Source: Streptomyces sp. NBRC 109706
Lineage (GTDB): Bacteria; Actinomycetota; Actinomycetes; Streptomycetales; Streptomycetaceae
Assembly (NCBI RefSeq): GCF_000974485.1
Contig: NZ_BBOM01000016.1
Coordinates: 1-64,000, forward strand
Direction of reading: 5' to 3'
Length of the DNA: 64,000 nucleotides
The notes beneath the pieces are model-generated. The model saw nothing but the letters and a program-made list of their open reading frames with translations. It made no database searches and was not told the DNA's origin. Of this stretch, positions 28,280-40,200 are shown piece by piece. The position numbers and the translations under genes are program-made. Each line of letters begins with the position of its first letter. Position 1 is the stretch's first letter.

Positions 28280-31200
28280 CACGAGCCGATCGCCATCGTC
28301 GGCGTCAGCTGCCGCTTCCCTGGCGGTGTCCAAACCCCGGACGAGCTGTGGCAGTTGGTCCGTGACGGTGTCGACGGCATCGGGGACTTCCCGACCAATC
28401 GAGGCTGGAGCGACGAATTCGACGGCGACTTCGCCCGCCAGGGCGGATTCCTCCACGACGCCGACCGGTTCGACGCGGCGCTGTTCGGGATCTCGCCGCG
28501 CGAGGCGCTTGCCATGGACCCGCAACAGCGTCTGTTGATGGAGTCGGCCTGGGAGGTCATCGAGTCCGCCGGGATCGACCCACAGTCGTTGCGGCGCACC
28601 CGGACCGGGGTGTACGTCGGCACCAACGGCCAGGACTACGCGACCCTGGCGAACGCCGACGATATGGACGGATACGGCGCCACCGGAGCCAGCGCCAGCG
28701 TGATCTCCGGCCGTGTGGCGTATGCCTTCGGTCTTGAGGGCCCGGCGGTGACGGTGGACACGGCGTGCTCGTCGTCCCTGGTGGCACTGCATCTGGCCGC
28801 GCAGGCGCTGCGCGCCGGGGAGTGCGAGCTGGCGCTGGTCGGCGGTGTGACGGTGATGACCACCCCGGCGGCGTTCACGGAGTTCGCCCGCCAGGACGGG
28901 CTGGCCGGCGACGGCCGTTGCAAGGCGTTCTCAGCCTCGGCCGACGGCACGGGCTGGGGCGAGGGCATCGGCCTGCTGCTGGTCGAGCGGCTTTCGGACG
29001 CGCAGCGCAATGGTCACCAGGTGCTGGCCGTGGTGCGCGGCAGCGCGGTGAACCAGGATGGCGCGTCCAACGGTTTGACGGCGCCGAACGGTCCCTCGCA
29101 GCAGCGCGTCATCCGGCAGGCGCTGACCAACGCTCGCCTCACCACCGCCGATGTGGACGCGGTGGAGGCGCATGGGACGGGGACGCGGCTCGGTGATCCG
29201 ATCGAGGCGCAGGCGTTGTTGGCGACGTATGGGCAGGGGCGGGGTGAGGGTGGCGAGCCGTTGTGGTTGGGGTCGGTGAAGTCGAACATTGGTCATACGC
29301 AGGCGGCTGCGGGTGTGGCGGGTGTGATCAAGATGGTGTTGGCGTTGCGGCATGGGGTGTTGCCGGCGACGTTGCATGTGGATGATCCTTCGCCGCAGGT
29401 GGACTGGTCGGCGGGCGCGGTCGCGTTGTTGACGGGGTCCCGGGACTGGCCTGAGGTGGACCGGCCGCGTAGGGCCGCCGTCTCATCCTTTGGGATCAGT
29501 GGGACCAATGCGCATGTGATTTTGGAGCAGGGCCCGGAGGTTGCGGCGGTTGGTGGGGGCGGTGCTGGTGGGGGTGTGACGGCGTGGGTGGTGTCGGCGA
29601 AGTCGGAGGGTGCGTTGCGGGGGCAGTTGGAGCGGTTGCGGTCGTTTGTGGCCGAGAGGCCCGAGTTGAGTCCTGTGGATGTGGGGTGGTCGTTGGCGAT
29701 GGGGCGGGCTGGGTTGGAGCATCGTGCGGTGGTGGTGGGTGCGGGGCGGGATGAGTTGTTGGCGGGGTTGTCGGGGGCTTCTTCGGTGGCGGCGGGTTCT
29801 GGTGGTGTGGTGTGGGTGTTTCCTGGTCAGGGTTCGCAGTGGGTGGGGATGGCGCGGGGGTTGTGGGAGTCCTCTGAGGTGTTCCGGGAGCGGTTGCTGG
29901 AGTGTGAGGCGGCGCTTTCTGAGCATGTGGACTGGTCGTTGTCCGAGGTGTTGTTGAGCGGTGACGACGATGTGGTGCGGGTTGATGTGGTGCAGCCGGT
30001 GTTGTGGGCGGTGATGGTGTCGTTGGCCGAGGTGTGGCGTTCCGCCGGTGTGGTGCCTTCGGCGGTGGTGGGGCATTCGCAGGGCGAGATCGCGGCGGCG
30101 TGCGTGGGGGGTTGGTTGTCGCTTGAGGACGCTGCGCGGGTGGTGGCGTTGCGGTCGCGGGCGTTGGTGGCGGTTGCGGGTGGTGGTGGGATGGTGTCGG
30201 TGGCCGCCGGCCGGGAGACCGTCGACGACCTGACTGCGGACAGTTCTGGGCTTTCCGTTGCGGCGGTGAACGGGCCGTCGTCCACGGTGGTTTCGGGCGA
30301 GGTGGAGGCCCTGGAGGCACTGCTGGCGGAGTGCGAGGTGCGCGGGATCCGTGCCCGCCGCATCGCCGTGGACTACGCCTCGCACTCGGCGCAGATGGAG
30401 CAGCTGCGGGAGCGGATCCTCACCGATCTCGCGCCCGTTTCCCCGTCCATCGGCCAGATCCCGATGCTCTCCACGTTGACCGGCGCCCCCGTCGACGGTG
30501 GCCTGGATGCCGGGTACTGGTTCGACAATCTCCGCTCGACCGTTCGGTTCGAGGACGCCATCCGCACCCTGCTGACCCAGGGCGCGCGCACCTTTATCGA
30601 GGTCTCCGCCCACCCCGTGCTGACCGTCGGCATCGAGGAGACCATCGACGATGTTCAGGCCGCCGCCGTCGCGCTCGGCACCCTGCGCCGCGACGAAGGA
30701 GGGAAGCGTCGCCTGCTGGCATCCTTCGGCGAGGCATGGCAGGCAGGCGTCGACGTCGACTGGTCCACCGTCCTCACCGGCCGCCGGGTACCGCTGCCGA
30801 CCTACGCCTTCCAGCGGGAGCGGTTCTGGCCACGATCGTTGCCGGGCGGGGGCGGCGAGTTCGGCATCGGGCATGCGTTGCTGGGGACGGCTGTCTCGTT
30901 GGCCGAGGGCGATGGGGCGGTGTTGACCGGCCGGTTGTCGGTGAACGGGCAGCCGTGGCTGGCCGATCATATGGTGTCCGGGCGGCTGGTGGTGCCGGGC
31001 ACGGCGTTGGTGGAGATGGTGTTGCGGGCGGGCCAGGAGGTCGGTTGCGGTCTGCTCCGCGAGCTGGTGTTGCGGGCGCCACTGGTGTTGCCGGAGGCCG
31101 GCGGGGTGCAGGTGCAGGTGCGTGTCGAGGGCCCGGACGGGGCCGGCGACCGGCCGGTCCACGTTCATGCGCGGATCGACGGCACGGAAGAGTGGGTGCT

Positions 31201-34200
31201 GCACGCGTCCGGGCAACTGGCGGCCTCGGAGGCCGAGTCGGCCGACTTCGACCTGACCGTATGGCCGCCACAGGGCGCGGCCGCGCTGGACGTCGACGGG
31301 TTCTATGACGAACTGGCCGGCGCGGGATTCGGCTATGGCCCGATGTTCCAGGGCGTGCGCGCGGCCTGGCGCGACGAGTCCGGTGTGTACGCGGAAATCG
31401 ACTTCTCCGAATCGGTCGACGGCTTCGGCATTCACCCGGCCTTGCTGGACGCGGCGTTGCACCCGGCCAACCTCCTGGCCGACGGGTCCGGTGCGTCCGA
31501 TGAGCCGGCGGCGCAGGGGCCACGGTTGCCATTCGCCTGGTCGGGCGTGGAACTGTTCGCGGTCGGGGCGACGGTGTTGCGGGTGGCGATCCGCACGGAG
31601 GGCGAGGGCATCGTCGTGCGGGCGGCCGACGGTGCGGGTGCGCCGGTGGCGATCGTCCGCTCGCTGGTCTCCCGGCCGGTGTCCGCAGAGCAGTTGTCGT
31701 CGGCCGGGCGTGGCGACGATGCGCTGTTCTCGATCGAGTGGACCGCGTTGCCGCCCCGCGCCGCCTCTGCCGACGAGGCCGAGTTCGCCACCCTGCTGGC
31801 CGGCGAGGGTCCGGTGGAGCGGGTGCTGGGCGAGGTGCTGCGCGGGGTGCAGGAGTGGTTGGCGGACGAGAGTTCGTTCGGTTCGCGGCTGGCCGTGGTG
31901 ACCCGGGGCGCGGTCCCAGCGAGCCCCGGCGGTGCAGTCGACGTCGTGGGCGCGGCGGTATGGGGTCTGGTGCGCTCCGCGCAGTCGGAACATCCGGACC
32001 GGATCGTGCTGGTGGACGCCGACCCCACGACCGACGACCCGGACCTGGCCCTGCTGGCCGGCGTGGACGAACCGCAGGTCGCGATCCGTGGCGGCGAGGT
32101 GCTGGTGCCCCGGCTGACCCGGGCGGTGAGCGGCGGGTTGACGCTGCCGTCGCGGAACTGGCAACTGCTGCCGGGCGCGGACGGCACCCTGGAGTCCCTG
32201 CATGTCGAGACCGCCGATGAGCCGCCGCTGGAGGCCGGACAGGTACGGGTCGCCGTTCGGGCGGCCGGGGTGAACTTCCGCGATGTGCTTCTCGGGCTGG
32301 GGATGTATCCGGAGCCGGGCGTGATGGGTGCGGAAGCCGCCGGCGTCGTCGTGGAGGTCGGCCAGGACGTTGCCGATCTGAACGTCGGGGACCGGGTCTT
32401 CGGGTTCTTCAACGGTGGGTTCGCCGCCCAGGCGGTGACCGATCGACGTCTGCTGGTGCGGGTGCCGGCCGGCTGGTCCTGGGCGCAGGCCGCGTCGCTG
32501 CCGGTGGTGTTCGCCACGGCCTGGTACGGGCTGCGCGACCTGGCCGGCACTACCACGGGCGAGTCGGTGCTGATCCATGCGGCGGCCGGTGGCGTGGGCA
32601 TGGCAGCGGTGCAGCTGGCCCGGCACTGGGGCCTGGAGATCTACGCCACGGCCAGCCCCGGCAAATGGCCCACCGTGATCGACAACGGCGTCGACCCGGC
32701 ACGGATCGCGTCCTCCCGCGACCTCGCCTTCGAGGAACAGATCCGCGCGGCGACCGGCGGCCGGGGCGTGGACGTCGTCCTCAACTCCCTGGCCGGCGAG
32801 TTCGTCGACGCGTCACTGCGACTGCTGCGGCCGGGCGGGCGCTTCGTCGAAATGGGCAAGACCGATGTGCGCACAGATCTTGAGGTGCCGTACTTCGCCT
32901 TCGCCCTGCCCGACGCCGGCCCGGAGCGCATGGGCCGGATCCTGGCCGAGGTCGTGGCGCTGTTCGAGCGCGGCGTCCTGGAGCCGCTGCCCTTGACGGC
33001 GTGGGATGTCCGCGAAGCCGTCGCGGCCTGGCGGTTCATGGCCCAGGCCAGACACGTGGGCAAGAACGTTCTGTCCGTTCCGGCGCCCCCGAACCGGGAC
33101 GGCACGGTGCTGATCACCGGCGGCACCGGAACCCTCGGTGGCCTCCTGGCCCGCCACCTCGCCGCCGAACACGGCGTCCGCCGCCTGCTGTTGCTCTCCC
33201 GACAGGGCCCGGACGCCCCCGGCGCCACGGATCTCACCGCCGAACTCGCCACCCTGGGCGCGGCCGCGCAGGTCGTGGCCTGCGACGCCGCCGATCGCGA
33301 CGCCCTGGCCGCGGTACTCACGGACATCCCCGACGACGCGCCGTTGACGGGCGTGGTCCACGCCGCCGGCGTGCTGGACGACGGCGTGTTCACCGCCCTC
33401 ACCCCGCAGCGCCTGGAGACGGTGCTGCGGGCGAAGGCCACCGCCGCGGTCAACCTGGACGAGTTGACGCGCGACGCGGACCTCGCCCTGTTTGTGCTCT
33501 ACTCGTCGGCCACGGCGACGTTCGGCACGCCGGGCCAGGCGAACTACGCGGCGGCGAACGCGTTCCTTGACGCCCTGGCCGCCCGGCGCCGCGCGGCGGG
33601 CCTGCCTGGTCTCTCCCTGGCCTGGGACATGTGGCAGCAGGCCAGCACGATGACCGGTCATCTGCAGGATGACCGGCTCGCGCGAGGGCTGTCGACGGAG
33701 CAGGGCCTCGCGCTGTTCGACGCGGCCCTCACCCGTCCGGCGGCACATCTGGTGCCGATCAACCTCGACCTGGCCTCGTTGCGGACGGCCGGCGAGGTGC
33801 CGGCGCTGCTACGCGGCCTGGTCACCGGCCGGGTGCGGCGCGGCATCGCGCAGACGTCGGGGACTGGCCTGGCCCTGGCGCAGCGGCTGCGGGCGGCCCC
33901 CGAGGCGCAACGTGCGCAGATGCTGCTCGAACTGGTGCGGAGCAGCGCGGCGACGGTGCTCGGACATGTCTCGGCCGACGCGGTCGGTGAGCGGCAGGCG
34001 TTCAAGGAGCTGGGCTTCGACTCACTCACCGCCGTCGAACTGCGCAACCGACTCAATACCGCGACCGGGCTGCGGCTTCCCGCGACGCTGGTCTTCGACT
34101 ACCCCAACCCCACCGCCCTCACCGACCACCTGCTGTCGCAGTTCTTCGGCGAGTCCGAGGCGCTGCCGGAATCGCCCCGCCCCGTCACCACCGCCGGAAC

Positions 34201-37200
34201 CGACGAGCCGATCGCGATCGTCGCGATGGCCTGCCGATTCCCCGGCGGCGTCGCCAACCCCGACCAGCTGTGGGAGCTGGTCGCCGACGGAGTCGACACC
34301 ATGGTGCCGTTCCCCACGGATCGGGGCTGGCCCACCAACCTCGCCAGCCAGGTCGCCGGGGTGGGCGGATTCGTTCACGAAGCGGACGGGTTCGACGCCG
34401 ATCTGTTCGGGATCTCGCCGCGCGAGGCCCTGGCCATGGATCCGCAGCAGCGGCTGGCGCTGGAATCGGCCTGGGAGACATTCGAGGCGGCGGGCCTGGA
34501 CCCCCGGTCGTTGCGGGGCCGGAGCATCGGCGTCTTCGCCGGCGCGGCCTCGTCGGGATACGGCATGAACGCGCGGCTGCCAGAGGGCGCCGACGGTCAC
34601 CAGGTGACCGGCAGCACGACAAGCGTGATCTCCGGCCGCATCGCCTACTCCTTCGGGCTCGAAGGCCCGGCGGTGACGGTGGACACGGCGTGCTCGTCGT
34701 CGCTGGTGGCCATGCATCTTGCCGCGCAGGCGCTGCGCGCGGGGGAGTGCGAGCTGGCGTTGGCCGGCGCCGTGACGGTGATGGTTACGCCGGGCATGAT
34801 CGCGGAGTTCGACCGGCAGGACGGGCTGGCCGCCGACGGCCGCTGCAAGGCGTTCGCCGCCTCGGCGGACGGTACGGGTTGGGGCGAGGGCGTCGGTCTG
34901 GTGCTGCTGGAGCGGCTTTCGGACGCGCGCCGCAACGGGCACCAGGTGTTGGCGGTGGTGCGGGGTTCGGCCATCAACCAGGATGGCGCGTCCAATGGTT
35001 TGACGGCGCCGAACGGTCCCTCGCAGCAGCGGGTGATTCGCCAGGCATTGGCGAATGCGCGGTTGACGGGTGCGGACGTTGACGTGGTGGAGGCGCATGG
35101 GACGGGGACGCGGCTCGGTGATCCGATCGAGGCGCAGGCGTTGTTGGCGACGTATGGGCAGGGGCGGGGTGAGGGGGGGGAACCGTTGTGGTTGGGGTCG
35201 GTGAAGTCGAACATCGGTCATACGCAGGCGGCTGCGGGTGTGGCGGGTGTGATCAAGATGGTGTTGGCGTTGCGGCATGGGGTGTTGCCGGCGACGTTGC
35301 ATGTGGATGAGCCGTCGCCGCAGGTGGACTGGTCGGCGGGTGCGGTGTCGTTGTTGACGGGGTCCCGGGCGTGGCCCGAGGTGGACCGGCCTCGGCGGGC
35401 GGGGGTGTCGTCGTTTGGGATCAGTGGGACCAACGCGCATGTGATTTTGGAGCAGGCGCCTGAGGTCGCGGTGGTGGATGAGGAGCGGCCTGTTGGGGGT
35501 GTGACGGCGTGGGTGGTGTCGGCGAAGTCCGAGGGGGCGTTGCGGGGGCAGTTGGAGCGGTTGCGGTCGTTTGTGGGCGCAAAGCCCGAGTTGAGTCCGG
35601 TGGATGTGGGGTGGTCGTTGGCGATGGGGCGGGCTGGGTTGGAGCATCGTGCGGTGGTGGTGGGTGCGGGGCGGGATGAGTTGTTGGCGGGGTTGTCGGG
35701 GGCTGCTGTTGGTGTTGCTGGTTCGGGTGGTGTGGTGTGGGTGTTTCCTGGTCAGGGTTCGCAGTGGGTGGGGATGGCGCGGGGGTTGTGGGAGTCCTCT
35801 GAGGTGTTTCGGGAGCGGCTGATCGAGTGCGAGGCGGCGCTGTCCGAACATGTGGACTGGTCGTTGACCGGGGTGCTGCTCGACGGTGACGACGATGTGG
35901 TGCGGGTTGATGTGGTGCAGCCGGTGTTGTGGGCGGTGATGGTGTCGTTGGCCGAGGTGTGGCGTTCCGCCGGTGTGGTGCCTTCGGCGGTGGTGGGGCA
36001 TTCGCAGGGCGAGATCGCCGCGGCGTGTGTGGCCGGTTGGCTGTCGCTTGAGGACGCTGCCCGGGTGGTGGCGTTGCGCTCCAAGGCGTTGGTGGCGGTT
36101 GCGGGTGGGGGTGGTGGTGGGATGGTGTCGGTGGCCGCCGGCCGGGAGACCGTCGACGACCTGACCTCGGGCAGTCCTGGGCTTTCCGTCGCTGCGGTGA
36201 ACGGGCCGTCGTCCACGGTGGTTTCGGGCGAGGTCGATGCCCTGGAGGCACTGCTGGTCGAGTGCGAGCGGCGCGGGATCCGTGCCCGCCGCATCGCCGT
36301 GGACTATGCCTCGCACTCCTCCCAGATGGAGCAGCTGCGGGAGCGGATCCTCACCGACCTCGCCCCTGTTTCCCCGTCCATCGGCCGGATTCCGATGCTC
36401 TCCACGTTGACCGGCGCCCCGGTCGATGGTGGTTTGGGCGCCGGGTACTGGTTCGACAATCTGCGCTCGACCGTTCGGTTCGAGGACGCCATCCGCACTC
36501 TGCTGGGACAGGGCGCGCGCACCTTTATCGAGGTCTCCGCCCACCCCGTGCTGACCGTCGGTATCGAGGAGACCGCCCAGGCGTCCGACACCCGTGCCGT
36601 CGTCCTGGGCACGCTGCGCCGTGACGAGGGTGGGATGCGCCGCCTGCTGGCCTCCTTCGGCGAGGCGTGGCAGGCCGGGGTCGACGTCGACTGGTCCACC
36701 GTCCTGACCGGCCGCCGGGTTCCGTTGCCGACCTACGCCTTCCAGCATCAGCGCTACTGGCTGGAGGCCCCGGCTCCCGGCACCGTGCAGGAGGTGGATG
36801 TGGTCGAGTCCCGGTTCTGGGACGCGGTCGAGCGTGAAGACCTCGGCGAACTCGCCGACACCCTGCAACTCTCCGACGCCCCACAGCTGTTGGGTTCGGT
36901 GGTGCCGGCGTTGGCGTCCTGGCGGCGGGAACGACGTCAACGTTCCGTTATCGATGCCTGGCGCTACCGGGTGGTGTGGAAGCCACTGCAGACACCGCCC
37001 CCAGCGTCGCTTGAAGGCACCTGGCTGATGGCCGGCGGCGTCGACGAGGATGTGGTCACGGCCCTGGCCGAGGCGGGCGCCCGGACGGTGACCCTCCCGA
37101 CCGACACGGCCTGGGATCGCGCCGGCCTTGTGGAGCGGATCGCCGCCCTGCCCGAGGTGCGCGGTGTGGTGGCGATGCCCGCCGACAGCACGGGGGTGGT

Positions 37201-40200
37201 GGATCGACTCGCGGCCCTGGTGGGGTTGGTGCGGGCGCTGGGCGATGCCGAGGTGGACGCGCCGTTGTGGCTGCTCACCCGGGGCGCGATATCGGTGGGT
37301 GCCTCCGACCGCCTCACCGACCCGACGGCGGCGGCGCTATGGGGTCTGGGCCGGGTGGCCGCTCTGGAGTATCCACGCCGCTGGGGCGGCATGATCGACC
37401 TGCCCACCGAGTTGGACGCCCGCACGGCCGCACGACTGGCCGGAATCCTCACCGCCCGAGACGACAGTGGCGGGGAGGACCAGATCGCGGTACGCGGTTC
37501 CGGCCTCTACGGCCGACGGATGGTCCGCGCCCTACCGACCACCGTCGAGCCCGAACCATGGCAACCGTCCGGCACGGTCCTGATCACCGGCGGCACCGGC
37601 GCCTTGGGCACGGTAGTAGCCCGCTGGCTGGCCGGCCGCGGGGTACCGCATCTGGTCCTGACCAGCCGCTCCGGGACAGCACCCGACGGACTCGTCACCG
37701 AGCTGGAAACGCTGGGCACCCAGGTCACCGTGACCGCCTGCGATGTCACCGACCGCACCACCCTCGCCACCGTCATCGCCGACATCCCCGAGCAATGGCC
37801 ACTACACGGCATCGTCCACGCCGCCGGCATCGGCGACGCACAACTGCTGGAACACACCGACCGGGAGAGCGTTACTGCGATTGCGGGTGCGAAGATCGAG
37901 GGCACGCTGAACCTTGATCAGTTGACCGCCGAGCTGCCGCTGGAGCTTTTCCTGGTGTTCTCCTCGGGCGCCGCCGTATGGGGCGGCGCCGGTCAGGGCG
38001 CCTACGCCGCCGGCAACGCGTTCCTGGACGCCTGGATCCAGCACCGCCACGACAGGGGCCTGCCCGGCACCTCCATCGCCTGGGGCCCCTGGGATGACGC
38101 CGGCCTGGCTGTCCAGGGTGACACCCAGGAGGTGCTGCGCCGGCGCGGACTGTCGCCCATGGAACCGGCGTTGGCCATCCAGACGCTTGCGATCGCGATC
38201 GACGCCGGAGAGTCGGGCCTGGCGGTCGCGGACGTCGAGTGGTCGACGTTCGCGAACTCGTTCACCGCCGTCCGGTCGAGCCCACTGCTCGCCGAACTAC
38301 CGGAAGCACAGAGCGCGTTGGCGGCGGCCGGGGACGACGACGCCGGCTCGGCGGGACTGCCTCAGCAGCTCGCGACGGTGCCGGCGACCGAGCGGCGGCA
38401 TCTGCTGCTCGATGTGGTGCGCACCCATGCGGCGGCGGTGCTGGGGCACGCGGGCGCTGACGCCGTCGAGCCGGGCCGGGCGTTCCGGGAGCTGGGCTTT
38501 GACTCGTTGATGGCCGTTGAGGTACGCAACCGTTTGCAAACGGCTACCGGCCTACGTCTCCCGACCACGCTGGTGTTCGACCACCCGACGCCGCTCGCGA
38601 TGGTGGACTTCCTCCTGGCCGAGCTGTCGGACGGTGAACTCGACGACGCACCGTCGGAGGCGGAGTCGACCCCCGTCGCTGTCGACGAGCCGATCGCGAT
38701 CGTCGGCATGGCCTGCCGCTTCCCCGGCGGAGTGACCTCGCCGGAGACCCTGTGGGAACTGGTGGACGTGGCGGCGGACGCCGTCGGGCCTTTCCCGGAC
38801 GATCGCGGGTGGCCCCGGTCGATGGCCGGCTGGGGCGGGTTCCTGCCGAACGCGGACGAGTTCGACGCCGATCTGTTCGGGATCTCGCCGCGTGAGGCGT
38901 TGGCGATGGATCCGCAGCAGCGGCTGCTGCTGGAGGCCGCATGGGAGACGTTCGAGTCCGCCGCCGTTGATCCGCGCGCGCTGCGTGGATCGACCACGGG
39001 CGTGTTCGTGGGCGGCAGCGTGTCCGGATACGGCACCGGCACGCAAGCCCCGGACGATGGCGACGGGCATCTGCTGACCGGGAACGCGACAAGCGTGATG
39101 TCGGGCCGAGTGGCCTATACGTTCGGTCTCGAAGGACCGGCGGTCACCGTCGACACGGCATGTTCGTCGTCGCTGGTGGCGCTGCATCTGGCGGCCCAGG
39201 CCCTGCGGTCCGGCGAGTGCGAGCTGGCGTTGGCCGGCGGAGTGACGGTGATGGCGACGCCGGGCGCGTTCGCGGAGTTCGAGCGGCAAGGCGGACTGGC
39301 GTCGGACGGCCGCTGCAAGTCCTTCGCGGCGGCGGCGGACGGCATGGGCTGGGGCGAGGGCATCGGCCTGCTGCTGGTCGAGCGGCTTTCGGACGCGCAG
39401 CGCAACGGTCACCAGGTGCTGGCCGTGGTGCGCGGCAGCGCCGTCAACCAGGACGGCGCGTCGAACGGACTGACGGCGCCCAGCAGCCCGTCCCAGCAGC
39501 GGGTGATCCGCCAGGCCCTGGCCAACGCCCGGCTGACGACCGCGGATGTCGACGCGGTGGAAGCCCATGGCACCGGGACGCGGCTCGGTGATCCGATCGA
39601 GGCGCAGGCGCTGTTGGCGACCTATGGCCAGGGGCGTGGCGAGGATGGCGAGCCGCTGTGGTTGGGGTCCATTAAGTCGAACATTGGTCATACGCAGGCG
39701 GCTGCGGGTGTGGCGGGTGTGATCAAGATGGTGTTGGCGTTGCGGCATGGGGTGTTGCCGGCGACGTTGCATGTGGATGAGCCGTCGCCGCAGGTGGACT
39801 GGTCGGCGGGTGCGGTGTCGTTGTTGACGGGGTCCCGGGAGTGGCCTGAGGTGGGTCGGCCTCGGCGGGCGGCGGTGTCGTCGTTCGGGATCAGTGGGAC
39901 GAATGCGCATGTGATTCTGGAGCAGGCGCCCGAGTCTGAGCCTGTCACTGAACTCGCGGTTGGTTGGTCGGGGTTGGTGCCGTGGGTGGTGTCGGCGAAG
40001 TCCGAGGCCGGGCTGCGGGGGCAGGTCGCGCGGTTGCGGTCGTTTGTCGCCGACCGCCCGGAGTTGGACGCGGTGGATGTGGGGTGGTCGCTGGCCACGA
40101 CGCGGGCCGCGTTGGAGCATCGAGTCGTCCTGTCGGGCGACGGGGATGTTCTCGCGACAGGTGCGGTGACCGAGGGTCGGACGGCGTTCCTCTTCACGGG

